Assembly: GCF_014197615.1 (NCBI RefSeq) | Contig: NZ_JACIFY010000013.1 | Coordinates: 62,001-126,000, forward strand | Direction: 5' to 3' | DNA from: Rhizobium esperanzae | GTDB taxonomy: Bacteria; Pseudomonadota; Alphaproteobacteria; Rhizobiales; Rhizobiaceae | Length of the DNA stretch: 64,000 nt | Part shown: positions 1 through 10,200 of the stretch, in pieces | Layout: each line of letters begins with the position of its first letter | Position numbering within the stretch: position 1 is the first letter of the stretch | The notes under the pieces: model-generated | The model's input: the letters and a program-made list of their open reading frames with translations, nothing else | Told to the model about the DNA's origin: nothing | Database searches by the model: none | Made by a program: the position numbers and the translations under genes

Positions 1-192
1 CATCCGGTTCATCTCGCTGACCAGCAGCCATGCCCGCCGATAGGACATGTCCATCGCCCGCCCCGCCGCCGAGATCGATCCGGTCGCGCGGATATGTTCC
101 AAGAGTTCCATCTTGCCGTGGCCGAGCCGATCTTCGTCCGGGAAGCTGATTCGCAGGACGGGCACGAGGTTTTTTGCGGCTGAGTCGGTCAT
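1..192 (-). CDS. ModE-like winged-helix regulator, N-terminal part (runs off left edge)
   Basis: Open reading frame of 64 codons with no stop, starting at an ATG at 192 and leaving the window at base 1. The visible protein begins MTDSAAKNLVPVLRIS and then carries GSISAAGRAMDMSYRRAW, which is the helix-turn-helix of the ModE/LysR-like molybdate-responsive regulators. The molybdate-binding (MOP) part, if any, lies outside the window; many rhizobial members of this family are HTH-only. It is divergent from rsfS, with about 160 to 240 bases between them depending on the rsfS start. The family assignment is good; the ligand cannot be judged from the fragment. Confidence 0.72.
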   Translation of the reverse strand, partial: MTDSAAKNLVPVLRISFPDEDRLGHGKMELLEHIRATGSISAAGRAMDMSYRRAWLLVSEMNRM

Positions 193-350
193 TGAATCCG
201 GAGATCGTGGAATTTGCCGCACTTTACGCTGCGGCATGGAAACTGTACACCGCCCGTACAAGCAGCCCGAGTGGCAATATTCTTCAAATCGGACGCCGGA
301 TCGGATTTTCAGCCGTTCTGTATCTTAGCACGTCTTGAAACATTAATGGT

Positions 351-845
351 TTGATGCCTATCTTAACCATGATCCGGTCTCGATCGGATCTCGTGTTGTG
401 CATGGTTTGTCATTCCAGGAAAGGGAAAAAACTGACAACAGTACACGCCAAGGGAAAAACGCTCGCCGTTATCCCGAAGAGTGCGGAACGTGGCGCCGAT
501 GCCGCCGCCCGCGCCCTAGAAACCGTCCTCGCCAGCCTCGAGGACTCCAAAGCTGAAGATATCGTCACCATCGACATTGCCGGAAAATCGGCGCTGGGAG
601 ACTATATGATCGTCGTCTCCGGGCGCTCGAACAGGCATGTCATGGCAATCTCGGATCATCTGCTCACCGACCTCAAGGACGACGGCCTCGGCACGGCCCG
701 CGTCGAAGGCCAGGAAGGCGGCGATTGGGTGCTGATCGACACCGGTGACATTATCGTGCATGTGTTCCGCCCGGAAATCCGCGAGTTCTACAACATCGAA
801 AAGATGTGGGCGGCTCCGGATATGGATGAAGAAACACGGCACTGA
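351..845 (+). CDS. rsfS: Ribosomal silencing factor RsfS
   Basis: RsfS/Iojap family protein that binds ribosomal protein L14 and blocks joining of the subunits when nutrients are short. Family sequence is seen in LGDYMIVVSGRSNRHV, GDWVLIDTGDIIVHVF and REFYNIEKMW. The start is uncertain: the coordinates give the longest frame (164 codons, ATG at 351), but the first residues look non-conserved. The only good ribosome-binding sequence (AGGAAAGGG at 417-425) lies just before an in-frame CTG at 432, which would give LTTVHAKG... and a 137-residue protein nearer the family length; ATG 402 is another option. Followed by rlmH, the usual partner. Confidence 0.9.
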   Translation: MMPILTMIRSRSDLVLCMVCHSRKGKKLTTVHAKGKTLAVIPKSAERGADAAARALETVLASLEDSKAEDIVTIDIAGKSALGDYMIVVSGRSNRHVMAISDHLLTDLKDDGLGTARVEGQEGGDWVLIDTGDIIVHVFRPEIREFYNIEKMWAAPDMDEETRH

Positions 846-962
846 CAGCCGGCCGGCATTTGTCCGGCGCCTGAAATGTGGCATTGGCTGGCCGGAAATG
901 TTGAGAAGCCGGCCGGTGGCGCCTCGCGCGCCCGATGTGCCGCATCAGCGGGGAGCGGAAGA

Positions 963-1445
963 ATGCGCATTGGTCTTTTTGCGGTGGGACGGCTGAAATC
1001 CGGCCCCGAAAAGGATCTTGCGGCCCGCTATTTCGACCGTTTCGCCAAGGCCGGCCCCGCCGTCGGCCTCGAACTTGCCCGTGTCGCCGAAGTTGCCGAA
1101 AGCCGTGCCTCCAATGCGGAAACCCGCAAACGCGAGGAAGCGGCGCTGCTGTTGAAATCGCTTGCCGATGGCAGCATCCTCATTCTTCTCGACGAACGCG
1201 GCAAGGCGCTCGACAGCGAAGCCTTCGCAAACCTGCTCGGCTCCTATCGCGACCAGGGCAAACGCGAGCTGACCATCGCCATCGGCGGCGCCGACGGCCT
1301 CGATCCCTCCCTCTATGACCGCGCCGACGCCACGCTGTGCCTGGGCAAGATGACCTGGCCGCATCAGCTCGTGCGCACGCTGATCGCCGAACAGCTTTAT
1401 CGCGCCGTCACCATTCTGTCCGGTCACCCCTATCACCGCGTCTGA
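963..1445 (+). CDS. rlmH: 23S rRNA (pseudouridine1915-N3)-methyltransferase RlmH
   Basis: SPOUT-family methyltransferase that methylates pseudouridine 1915 in helix 69 of 23S rRNA, using SAM, on assembled 70S ribosomes. The 160-residue product has the usual RlmH length. It starts MRIGLFAVGRLKSGPEKD and carries the trefoil-knot SAM motif (AIGGADGL) and the closing MTWPHQLVR...LYRAVTILSGHPYHR. The ATG at 963 was chosen over the longer frame from 876 because homology begins there and GGGAGCGGAAG precedes it. Located 117 bases after rsfS; both act on the large subunit and are likely co-transcribed. Confidence 0.95.
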   Translation: MRIGLFAVGRLKSGPEKDLAARYFDRFAKAGPAVGLELARVAEVAESRASNAETRKREEAALLLKSLADGSILILLDERGKALDSEAFANLLGSYRDQGKRELTIAIGGADGLDPSLYDRADATLCLGKMTWPHQLVRTLIAEQLYRAVTILSGHPYHRV

Positions 1446-1563
1446 TGCGTCGCATTGTCACGCAGCCGTGTTGAGCCGCCGGCCCGTTCTGCTTCGAACG
1501 TTCTGGCAAAGCGTGTCAAATCAGCTTAGTCTCCGCGCGATTTGAGAAAGTGCCCGAACCCGC

Positions 1564-2997
1564 ATGACGACAACAGCAACCAGGCGACACCGCATCATCC
1601 TGCCGGCTATCGCGGCCGGTGTCGGTGTGGCGGTGATTGCCGTTTCGGCAAATCCCTTCACCGTTCGGGCGCAGGATGCCGCACCCGAGGCGGCGCAATC
1701 CGCGCCGCCTCAGGTGCCAGCCGCGCCGGCGCCGCCCGATCCGGCCGCCGAACTGGCCGTCAAACGCGACCAGACCCGCGCCGAACTCGAAACCCTGTCG
1801 AAGTCAATCAGCCTCTCCTCCGATAAGGTCAGTGCGCTTCAACAGAGCATCGCCGATCTCGACAAGAGCACGCAAAGCATCCGCCAGGCGCTGATCGAGT
1901 CGGCAGCCCGCCGCAAGACGCTCGACAGGCAGATCCTCGAAAGCGAGAAGAAGCTTGCCGATCTCGGCGTCAAGCAGGATGGCATCCGCCGCTCGCTGCA
2001 CGAACGCCGCGGCCTTCTGGCCGAGGTGCTGGCAGCGCTCCAGCGCATGGGCCGCAACCCGCCGCCGGCTTTGCTCGTCACCCCCGATGATGCGCTCGCC
2101 TCGGTGCGCAGCGCCATCCTGCTCGGCGCCGTCGTGCCCGGCATCCGCAAGGAGACCGACAAGCTTGCCGCCGACCTGGCAAACCTCGCCGCATTGCAGA
2201 CCGCAAGTGCGGCCGAGAAGGCCGGCCTGACGGCGACGATGACCAACGGCATCGAGGAAGAGCGGCGCATGGATCTGCTGCTTGCCGAAAACGACAAGCT
2301 CAGCCGCAGCAATGCCGCCGAACTGGCGGCCGAGAAAAAGCGCTCCGAGGAACTGGCCGGCAAGGCGACCAGCCTTGAAGGCCTTGTCGCCTCGATGGAA
2401 TCCGAGATCGCTTCGGTGCGAGATGCCGCCGCGGCCGCCCGCCAGGCGGAGGAAAACCGCAAGCTGATGACCGACGAGCAGCGCGCCCAGGCCAAGGCCC
2501 TGGCCGACAGTGGCGTGCCCGATAAAAACCGCATTGCCCCCGCATATCCCTTCGGAGAATTGAAGGCGAAATTGGAGGTGCCCGTTGCGGGCGATATCCT
2601 GCGCCAGTTCGGCGATGCCGACGGCACCGGGCATGAAGCCATGGGCATGACGGTCGCCACCAATCCGGAAACGGTGGTGACGGCGCCTGCCGATGGCCTG
2701 GTGGTTTTCGCCGGCGCTTTCCGCAGTTACGGCCAGATGATCATTCTCGACACCGGCGATGGATACCACCTGGTGCTCTCGGGAATGGAGACGATCAATA
2801 CCCGCCAGGGGAAATTCGTTTTCTCCGGCGAGCCACTCGCCGTGATGGGCGCAAAAAGAGTGGCAAGCGCAACTGCATTGGCGCTGGAAACGGACCGGCC
2901 AACGCTTTACATTGAATTTCGAAAAGACGGTAAACCGGTCGATTCCCGACCATGGTGGACCGCCAAAGACACTGGAAAGGCACGCAATGATTCGTAG
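1564..2997 (+). CDS. EnvC-like murein hydrolase activator (degenerate LytM/M23)
   Basis: Periplasmic protein of 477 residues: N-terminal signal or anchor (to about residue 37), a Pro/Ala-rich linker, a long Gln/Lys/Glu-rich coiled coil (about 60-300), and a C-terminal M23/LytM domain (about 340-460). The first M23 zinc motif is altered (GHEAMGM in place of HxxxD) and the HxH motif is not intact, so this is probably a non-enzymatic activator of cell-wall amidases, as known for EnvC. Its stop overlaps the ctpA start by 11 bases, so the two are translationally coupled. The role in septal peptidoglycan splitting is inferred from the family. Confidence 0.87.
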   Translation: MTTTATRRHRIILPAIAAGVGVAVIAVSANPFTVRAQDAAPEAAQSAPPQVPAAPAPPDPAAELAVKRDQTRAELETLSKSISLSSDKVSALQQSIADLDKSTQSIRQALIESAARRKTLDRQILESEKKLADLGVKQDGIRRSLHERRGLLAEVLAALQRMGRNPPPALLVTPDDALASVRSAILLGAVVPGIRKETDKLAADLANLAALQTASAAEKAGLTATMTNGIEEERRMDLLLAENDKLSRSNAAELAAEKKRSEELAGKATSLEGLVASMESEIASVRDAAAAARQAEENRKLMTDEQRAQAKALADSGVPDKNRIAPAYPFGELKAKLEVPVAGDILRQFGDADGTGHEAMGMTVATNPETVVTAPADGLVVFAGAFRSYGQMIILDTGDGYHLVLSGMETINTRQGKFVFSGEPLAVMGAKRVASATALALETDRPTLYIEFRKDGKPVDSRPWWTAKDTGKARNDS

Positions 2998-4309
2998 GGC
3001 TTCTCTTGTTCTGGTCGGCGCATTGATGGGTGCGACCGCCATGAGCGTCATTTACTCGGCCGGTGTGCCGGCAGAAGCGGCCGGATCCTCGACCTATAAG
3101 GAGCTTTCGGTTTTCGGCGACGTCTTCGAGCGTGTGCGTGCGCAATACGTGACGCCGCCGGCCGAAGACAAGCTGATCGAAAACGCCATCAACGGCATGC
3201 TGTCGTCGCTCGATCCGCATTCGAGCTACATGAATGCGAAGGACGCCGAGGACATGCGCACCCAGACCAAGGGTGAGTTCGGCGGCCTCGGCATCGAAGT
3301 CACGATGGAAGACGAACTCGTCAAGGTCATCACCCCGATCGACGATACGCCCGCCGCCAAGGCCGGCGTTCTCGCCGGCGACTATATCTCCGAGATCGAC
3401 GGCCAGTCGGTGCGCGGCCTGAAGCTGGAAGACGCCGTCGAGAAGATGCGCGGCGCCGTCAACACGCCGATCAAGCTGACCCTGATCCGCAAGGGCGCCG
3501 ACAAGCCGATCGAGCTGACGATCGTTCGTGATGTCGTCGCCGTCCAGGCCGTCAAGTCGCGTGTCGAGGACGATGTCGGTTATCTCCGCATCATCTCCTT
3601 CACCGAGAAGACCTATCCCGACATGGAAAAGGCGATCAAGAAGATCAAGGACACCGTTCCGGCCGACAAGCTGAAGGGTTATGTCCTCGACCTGCGCCTC
3701 AACCCGGGCGGCCTGCTCGACCAGGCGATCAACGTTTCCGATGCGCTGCTGGAGCGCGGCGAAGTGGTTTCGACCCGCGGCCGCAATCCCGATGAAACCC
3801 GCCGCTTCAATGCCGGCCCGGGTGACCTGACGGATGGCAAGCCGGTTATCGTGCTGATCAACGGCGGTTCGGCTTCCGCATCGGAAATCGTCGCCGGCGC
3901 TCTTCAGGATCTGCGTCGCGCCACCGTTCTCGGCACCCGCTCCTTCGGCAAGGGTTCCGTCCAGACGATCATCCCGCTCGGCGAAAACGGCGCGCTGCGC
4001 CTGACCACGGCGCTCTACTACACGCCGTCCGGCCGCTCGATCCAGGGCACCGGCATCACCCCCGACATCAAGGTCGATGAGCCGCTGCCGCAGGAACTGC
4101 AGGGCAAGATGGTGACCGAGGGCGAATCCAGCCTGCGCGGCCATATCAAGGGCCAGAGCGAGACCGACGAAGGTTCGGGCTCCGTCGCCTATGTGCCGCC
4201 GGACCCGAAGGACGACGTTCAGCTGAACTACGCGCTCGATCTCTTGCGCGGCAAGAAGACCGATCCGGCCTTCCCGCCGAACCCGGACAAGGCCGTCGTC
4301 GCCAAGTAA
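2987..4309 (+). CDS. ctpA: Carboxyl-terminal processing protease CtpA (S41)
   Basis: Periplasmic S41 serine protease of 440 residues. It has an N-terminal hydrophobic export segment, a PDZ domain beginning at GEFGGLGIEV, and the catalytic core. The Ser-Lys dyad is visible: nucleophile in NGGSASASEIVAGAL and lysine in RSFGKGSVQT. The ATG at 2987 lies inside the end of the EnvC-like gene. CtpA proteases in alphaproteobacteria process or degrade envelope proteins, including factors controlling peptidoglycan hydrolases, which fits the coupling with an EnvC-type activator. The substrate here is unknown. Confidence 0.95.
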   Translation: MIRRASLVLVGALMGATAMSVIYSAGVPAEAAGSSTYKELSVFGDVFERVRAQYVTPPAEDKLIENAINGMLSSLDPHSSYMNAKDAEDMRTQTKGEFGGLGIEVTMEDELVKVITPIDDTPAAKAGVLAGDYISEIDGQSVRGLKLEDAVEKMRGAVNTPIKLTLIRKGADKPIELTIVRDVVAVQAVKSRVEDDVGYLRIISFTEKTYPDMEKAIKKIKDTVPADKLKGYVLDLRLNPGGLLDQAINVSDALLERGEVVSTRGRNPDETRRFNAGPGDLTDGKPVIVLINGGSASASEIVAGALQDLRRATVLGTRSFGKGSVQTIIPLGENGALRLTTALYYTPSGRSIQGTGITPDIKVDEPLPQELQGKMVTEGESSLRGHIKGQSETDEGSGSVAYVPPDPKDDVQLNYALDLLRGKKTDPAFPPNPDKAVVAK

Positions 4310-4317
4310 TTCTCACC

Positions 4318-4346
4318 TCAAGGCCGGGCATGTCGCCCGGCCTTGA
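4318..4346 (+). terminator. Stem-loop after ctpA
   Basis: Perfect 12-base arms (TCAAGGCCGGGC / GCCCGGCCTTGA) with a 5-base loop begin 9 bases after the ctpA stop. The T tract after it is weak (ccctttct), so termination may be partial and the deacetylase downstream may still be read through. Confidence 0.6.
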
Positions 4347-4385
4347 CCCTTTCTGCTGTTTCCCGGTTTTGGAGCGGGTGAAAAA

Positions 4386-5579
4386 TTGGGAACGGACCTG
4401 CATGCGCCTTTGGGCCGCAACCGCAAAGCCGGCAATCGGCGCCCGGGTGTTCTGCGCCTTGGCCGCATCGCCGCCAGTCTTTGTCTGTTCGCGATAGGCG
4501 GCTTTTCGCTCTATACGGCGTTTCGCGGCGATGGGCTCGAACGCGCCAAACCGCCAGCGGCCGAACAAGCCGCAACACCGGCCAATCCAATTCAGCCGCC
4601 GACGACAGCTGCCAACCAGCCGGCCGACGGCATGCCTCGCGCCGAACCGCGCTCGGGCGCCAATGTCGAACAGATGGTCACCGGCGACGGCTCGGTCGTT
4701 ACCAAATACAGTCCCCGCCCGCGCGACGGCAGCGGGCCGGTGCTGGTCGACGCCATGCAGATCGGCCAGGATCCGCGCATGGCGGCGCAGCCGAATGAAG
4801 CGCTGCTCGAAGACACCCCTTTCGGCAGGCTGCCGATCGTCGGCGCGGATGGCCGCCGCCCGATGGATCAATATGCCCGCCCCTCGTCCGGCGCGCGCGG
4901 TGTGCGCATCGCCATCGTCGTCAGCGGCCTCGGGCTCAGCCAGACCGGGACGCAGCGCGCCATTGCCGAATTGCCGGAGGAAATCACCCTCGCCTTTGCC
5001 GCCAGCGGCAACAGCCTGCAGCGCTGGATGCAGGAGGCCCGCCGCGGCGGCCATGAGATTCTGCTGCAGGTGCCGCTCGAGCCATTTGATTACCCGGCAA
5101 ATGATCCCGGCCCGGAAACGCTGCTGACCACGAAGTCGCCCGCCCGCAATATCGAGAACCTGCACAAGGCGATGGGCGAGATCACCAATTATACCGGCGT
5201 CATGAATTATCTCGGCGGCCGTTTCCTCTCGGACTCCAACGCCATGGAGCCCGTCATGCGCGATATCGGCAAGCGCGGCCTGCTGTTCCTCGACGACGGC
5301 ACGTCGGCGCAGTCGAAGACGGCTGATGTCGCCAAGGGAACCGAGCTTCCCTATGCTTTCGCCGACCTGCAGCTCGACGGCCAGCTCGATATCAACGCCG
5401 TCCTGAAAAAGCTCGACGAGCTCGAGCGTATCGCCCGCAAGAACGGCCAGGCGATCGGCGTCGCTTCGGCGTTCGATGAAAGTGTCGACGCCATCGCCAA
5501 ATGGAGCGAGGAGGCTGCGATGCGCGGCATCGAAATCGTCGGCGTCGCCGCCCTTTCCACCGACCCCCGGAACCCTTGA
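4386..5579 (+). CDS. Divergent polysaccharide deacetylase family protein (YibQ/DUF610)
   Basis: Protein of 397 residues with one N-terminal transmembrane/signal segment (about 28-48), a low-complexity Pro/Ala region, and a C-terminal divergent polysaccharide deacetylase domain (from about residue 170: [48 protein letters not shown]). This family commonly follows envC and ctpA in proteobacteria and is thought to act on envelope polysaccharide; no substrate is established. The TTG at 4386 is the only reasonable start ahead of the membrane segment. The gene follows a leaky-looking hairpin, so it probably belongs to the same transcription unit. Confidence 0.85.
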   Translation: MGTDLHAPLGRNRKAGNRRPGVLRLGRIAASLCLFAIGGFSLYTAFRGDGLERAKPPAAEQAATPANPIQPPTTAANQPADGMPRAEPRSGANVEQMVTGDGSVVTKYSPRPRDGSGPVLVDAMQIGQDPRMAAQPNEALLEDTPFGRLPIVGADGRRPMDQYARPSSGARGVRIAIVVSGLGLSQTGTQRAIAELPEEITLAFAASGNSLQRWMQEARRGGHEILLQVPLEPFDYPANDPGPETLLTTKSPARNIENLHKAMGEITNYTGVMNYLGGRFLSDSNAMEPVMRDIGKRGLLFLDDGTSAQSKTADVAKGTELPYAFADLQLDGQLDINAVLKKLDELERIARKNGQAIGVASAFDESVDAIAKWSEEAAMRGIEIVGVAALSTDPRNP

Positions 5580-5617
5580 GAGGCAATCCCGGAAGAGATT
5601 GCCGAACGGAGAAGACG

Positions 5618-6151
5618 ATGAGCCAGGCGACCGTAAAAGCCGAGGATCTGCCCTACCGCCCCTGCGTCGGCGTGATGATCCTGAACCGCGATGGGCTGGT
5701 CTGGGCCGGGCGGCGCATTCCCGACGGCAATTCGGAATATGACGGCTCGCCGCAGCTCTGGCAGATGCCGCAGGGAGGCATCGACAAGGGCGAGGACCCG
5801 TTGGATGCCGCCTACCGCGAGCTCTACGAGGAGACCGGCATGAAGACGGTGACCCTGCTTGCCGAAGCCAGAGAGTGGATCAACTATGACCTGCCGCCGG
5901 CTCTGCTCGGCATCGGGCTGAAGGGGAAATTCCGCGGCCAGACACAGCGCTGGTTCGCTTTCCGCTTCGAGGGCAGCGACAGCGAGATCGCCATCAACCC
6001 GCCGCCCGGCGGTCACGCGCCGGAATTCGATGCCTGGGAATGGAAGCCGATGCGGGAGCTGCCGGGCCTGATCGTTCCCTTCAAGCGCTCCGTCTACGAT
6101 CAGGTGGTCGCCGAATTCGAGCATCTGGCGGCATTGCAATCGGAAGACTGA
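5618..6151 (+). CDS. rppH: RNA 5'-pyrophosphohydrolase RppH (Nudix)
   Basis: Removes pyrophosphate from the 5' end of triphosphorylated RNA and so starts mRNA decay. The Nudix box GX5EX7REUXEEXGU is present as [23 protein letters not shown] (shown in two parts: [11 protein letters not shown] and [12 protein letters not shown]). Family residues around it ([34 protein letters not shown]) match RppH/NudH. The start at 5618 is preceded by GGAGAAGA; length 177 residues is typical. It ends the rightward run and meets the minus-strand bfr gene across a terminator. Confidence 0.95.
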   Translation: MSQATVKAEDLPYRPCVGVMILNRDGLVWAGRRIPDGNSEYDGSPQLWQMPQGGIDKGEDPLDAAYRELYEETGMKTVTLLAEAREWINYDLPPALLGIGLKGKFRGQTQRWFAFRFEGSDSEIAINPPPGGHAPEFDAWEWKPMRELPGLIVPFKRSVYDQVVAEFEHLAALQSED

Positions 6152-6203
6152 TCGGTCCGGGATGACCGCACGGGTTTGCGCCCGATGAGATCAGCTGCGC
6201 AAT

Positions 6204-6228
6204 ACCGGCCGCCGGAGCGGCCGGTTTT
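6204..6228. terminator. Terminator between convergent rppH and bfr
   Basis: Nine-base arms (ACCGGCCGC / GCGGCCGGT) around a 4-base CGGA loop, followed by TTTT on the plus strand. Lies between the rppH stop (6151) and the bfr stop (6239). Confidence 0.7.
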
Positions 6229-6238
6229 CGTTCGAATC

Positions 6239-6724
6239 TTATTCGGCTTCGTCGGCGGAATCGGCGTTGAGCTGGCCGTATTTGCTCTCGCCGATCTTCC
6301 CAAGCAGCTCGAGCTGCGTTTCGAGGAAGTCGATATGGCCTTCCTCGTCCATCAACAGCTCTTCGAAGAGCTTCATGGAAACGTAATCGCCGGCTTCGTA
6401 ACAGATATCGCGCGACTTCTTATAGGCCGCGCGGGCGTCATATTCGCCGGCAAGATCGGCTTCCAGCACTTCCTTGACATTCTGGCCGATGCGCAAAGGC
6501 GCAAGGGTCTGCAGATTGGGATGGCCTTCAAGGAAAATGATGCGTGCAACAAGCCGGTCGGCATGATGCATCTCTTCGATCGATTCGGCTCGCTCCTTCT
6601 TGGCGAGCTTGGTGTAGCCCCAGTCCTCGAGAAGCCGATAATGAACCCAATATTGATTGACCGCCCCGAGCTCGAGGAACAACGCCTCGTTAAGCCGCTC
6701 GATGACCTTTTTGTCGCCTTTCAA
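6239..6724 (-). CDS. bfr: Bacterioferritin
   Basis: Iron-storage protein that forms a 24-subunit haem-containing shell. With the TTG at 6724 as start (preceded by AGGAG) the product is 161 residues and numbering matches known Bfr: ferroxidase ligands Glu18 and Glu51/His54 and the haem ligand Met52 fall at the expected positions ([21 protein letters not shown]). The longer frame from 6748 adds eight residues without homology. The gene start overlaps the end of bfd by 35 bases, so the two are expressed together; Bfd releases the stored iron. Confidence 0.95.
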   Translation of the reverse strand: MKGDKKVIERLNEALFLELGAVNQYWVHYRLLEDWGYTKLAKKERAESIEEMHHADRLVARIIFLEGHPNLQTLAPLRIGQNVKEVLEADLAGEYDARAAYKKSRDICYEAGDYVSMKLFEELLMDEEGHIDFLETQLELLGKIGESKYGQLNADSADEAE

Positions 6725-7001
6725 TGTCCGCTCTCCTGTTTTCCTCATGGAATTGTTTCAAGCGGGACATGAAATCAAATATTTCAGTCTCCGTCGAGTG
6801 ACGACGGGCATGATATTCCTCGGTCGTCTGGATAATGATGTCGACGACGTTGGGGAAACAGCCGCAGCAACGGCCGCGCTTTTCCATGGCGTGATAGACC
6901 TTGGCCGGCACGATAAGCTGCCAACAGTCTTCATCGAGAAGGTTGGTGATAACCTCTCGGATTTCCTTGTCGGTTATGTAATTGCAGCTGCAGACAAGCA
7001 C
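6690..7001 (-). CDS. bfd: Bacterioferritin-associated ferredoxin (Bfd-like [2Fe-2S] protein)
   Basis: Small ferredoxin that passes electrons to bacterioferritin for iron release. The cluster ligands are the VCSC pair at the N-terminus and the RCCGC group in [11 protein letters not shown]. The GTG at 7001 is chosen because family homology begins at [14 protein letters not shown]. At 103 residues it carries a C-terminal extension of about 40 charged residues beyond the classical 64-residue Bfd. Overlaps bfr by 35 bases. A TTGACA hexamer at 7064-7059 (minus strand) may be the -35 element, but no good -10 or clear iron-response box was found. Confidence 0.85.
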   Translation of the reverse strand: MLVCSCNYITDKEIREVITNLLDEDCWQLIVPAKVYHAMEKRGRCCGCFPNVVDIIIQTTEEYHARRHSTETEIFDFMSRLKQFHEENRRADIERRQKGHRAA

Positions 7002-7210
7002 GTCTTCATTCCAAACATGACACTGACTATCGTGTTTTCTGCTAAAGAAGATGATGACTGTCAAGAAAAAATTCGAGCCGCGAATCATTGAACGCGATGC
7101 CTGAATGGCAATCCGATGCCTATTCTCCGAGATTATGCAGTGCTTCCAGGATGATGACGCCACGAGGCAGGTGGAGGCGCGCCACGCGGTCCAGATCCGT
7201 GCGTCGCATT

Positions 7211-10200
7211 TTAATGGAAGTTGCGGCCGCGCGGCATCACCTCGGCGGTTTCCGCTGCGCCCGAATTCTTACCTGCGGCAATCATCCGTTTTTCCAGCTC
7301 CGCCCTCTCCTGCGCCTGCGCAAGCTTTTTCTGCCGCTGATCGCCACCCGGCCTCAGCACCTCGTCTGCCCGCTCGCAAACGCCGAAACGCCGGGCCTCG
7401 CGCTGCAGGATCCCGAGCGCCGGCGTCATGTCCTCGATATGCTCGACGACAGTATGGATCACGCCGCTCTGGCTTTGCAGCCGGCCGCGGATTTTCACCA
7501 GCCGGGCGCCCATCACAACCGAGCGGTATGTATCGAATATCTTGTTCCAGACGATCGCATTGGCAACGCCGGTCTCGTCCTCCAGCGTCATGAAGATCAC
7601 ACCCTTGGCCGAACCCGGCCGCTGTCGCACCAGCACGAGGCCGGCAATCGTCACCCTCTTTCCGTTCGCCACCTTCAACAGATCGACATTGCGGGTGATG
7701 CCCATTCTTTGCAGCTCCTCCCGCAGGAATGAGACGGGATGCGCCTTCAGCGACAGCGAGAGATAACGATAGTCCTCGATGACCTGCTCTCCCGGAAGCA
7801 TTTCCGGCAGATGGGTTATAGGCTCAGCCTGGAGATCGACATGACGGGCCTGCTCGAAAAGCGGCAGCTCCTCGGCCGCGCTCTTCACATCCAGCGCCCG
7901 CACCGCCCAGAGCGCGTCGCGCCGTGACAATCCAAGAGATTGGAACGCATCCGCATCCGCCAGCCGCTCGATGACGGATTTCTGCAAGCCGGACCGCAGC
8001 CAGAGATCCCGAACGGAACCGTACCCTTTGCCCCGATTTTCGACGAGCAGCTCCATCTCCTTATCCGAGACACCCTTGATCTGCCGAAAGCCGAGCCGCA
8101 CCGCATGCCGGGCCTTGATAATCTCGCGCATCTCACGGTGGCGGAAATCGACGGCATCCGGATCGAAAACGGCCTCTTCCAGGCTGCAATCCCAGTCGGA
8201 TTCGTTGATGTCGACCGGCAGGATCTTGACCCCGTGTTCGCGCGCATCCCGCACCAGCTGCGCCGGCGCATAAAACCCCATCGGCTGGGAGTTCAGCATC
8301 GCCGCGCAGAAGACGTCGGGATAATAGGCCTTGAGCCACGAGGAGGCATAGACGAGCAGCGCAAAGGAGGCGGCATGGCTTTCCGGAAAACCATATTCGC
8401 CAAAGCCTTTGATCTGGTTGAAACACTGCTTCGCGAATTCCTCGGCATAACCCTTCGAGGCCATTCCCTCGATGAACCGCTTCTCGAAATTGCCGATCGT
8501 ACCGGTTCTCTTGAAGGTCGCCATCGCCCTGCGAAGCTTGTCGGCTTCCGCCGGTTGGAAGCCCGCGGCTGTGATGGCGATCTGCATCGCCTGTTCCTGG
8601 AACAGCGGCACGCCGAGGGTTCTTTCCAGAACCGCTTCCAGCTCCTTGCTTGGATATTCGATCGGAATATTCCTCGCCCGCTGCTCCCGGCGCTTCAGAT
8701 AGGGATGCACCATATCGCCCTGGATCGGCCCCGGCCGGACGATCGCCACCTCGATGACGAGGTCGTAGAACACCGTCGGCTTGAGACGCGGCAGCATGCT
8801 CATCTGCGCCCGGCTCTCGATCTGGAAGACGCCGAGCGTATCGGCCCGGCCCATCATCGCGTAAACCGGTTTGCCTTCGTCCCCATGCTCCCTGTTGCCG
8901 AGGTCTGCGAGCGTCTTCTTCACCTCGTAATGCAGTTCAAGCAGCGAAAAAGCCTTCCGCAGGCAGGTCAGCATGCCGAGCGCCAGCACATCCACCTTGA
9001 GGATCTTGACGTTGTCGAGGTCGTCCTTGTCCCATTCGATCATGTAGCGATCCGGCATTGCCGTCTTCATGATCGGCACCACTTCGTCGAGCCGGTCCCG
9101 CGTGATGACGAAGCCGCCGACATGCTGGGTGAGGTGGCGGGGAAAACCGAGAAGCTCGGAGGCATATTTCAGCACGTTGCGTGTCACGGGATCCTTGATA
9201 TCGAGGCCGGCCGCCTTGGCATCCCGTTCCGAGAGATTGTCCTCCGACCAGCCCCAGACGAGGCTGCTGATCGCCGACTGGACATCCTCCGACAGCCCGA
9301 AGGCCTTGGCGACCTCACGGCCGGCCGAACGGGTGCGGTAGGTGGTCACACCAGCCGTCAGCCCGGCATGTTCTCTTGTGTAGGTTTTATAGATGTACTG
9401 GATGACCTCTTCACGCCGGTCATGTTCGAAATCGACATCGATGTCAGGCGGTTCGTCGCGATCCATCGAAATGAAGCGGTCGAAGAGCAGCGTGCTCTTT
9501 TGCGGATCGACTTCCGTTATTTCGAGGCAATAGCAGATAACCGAATTTGCTGCCGATCCGCGCCCCTGGCACAAGACCTTGAGCTCATAACGGGCGTGCC
9601 GGATGATCCTGTGAACCGTCAGGAAGTAGGAAGCATACTTCTTGTCGCCGATGAGTTTCAGCTCATAATCGATCTGCTTTGCCACCTTTTCCGGGATACC
9701 CTCGGGATAGCGTTTTGCAGCTCCTGTTCTCGTCAGCCTTTCCAGGGTCTCCTGCGGCGTTTCGCCGGGATCGTTTTCAGGCGGATAATTATGCTCCAGC
9801 TCCGTCAGCGAAAAGGCGAGCTTGCCGAAGAAAGCCCGGGTGTTTTCGATCGCAGCCGGATAATCCCGGAAGATCCGGGCCATTTCACGTGAATCCTTGA
9901 GGTAGCGTTCGGCATTCGGCGCCAGCAGGAATCCGGCTTGCGCTATCTCCACATGCTCCCGGATCGCGATCACGACATCGGCAAGCGGCCGGCGCTCGGG
10001 ATGATGGTAAAGCGGCTGGTTGGTAGCAATCAGCGGCAGGCGGTTTCGTGTCGCAAGCATGGCAAGCACCGCAAAGACCTGCCTGTCGCGGCCGTCATAG
10101 GCTGGTGCCAGCGCCATAAAAAAAGCCTTGCCGAACCGCCTGCGAAACCGCTCCAGATAATCCTCCAGTGCCGACTGCCCGGCCTGGTTCTCGACAAGAG

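Noticed and set aside
2795-4144. 449-codon minus-strand frame opposite ctpA
   Set aside because: Antisense to a clear S41 protease gene; its sequence shows no family pattern.
7026-7064. Irr/ICE-type iron box before bfd
   Set aside because: TTTAGCAGAAAAC resembles half of the known motif but the second half is missing; not called.
7940-9892. 650-codon plus-strand frame inside dnaE2
   Set aside because: Antisense shadow of the polymerase core.
9881-9896. parS-like CATTTCACGTGAATCC inside dnaE2
   Set aside because: Four mismatches to the 16-base consensus, far from the cluster; probably chance.
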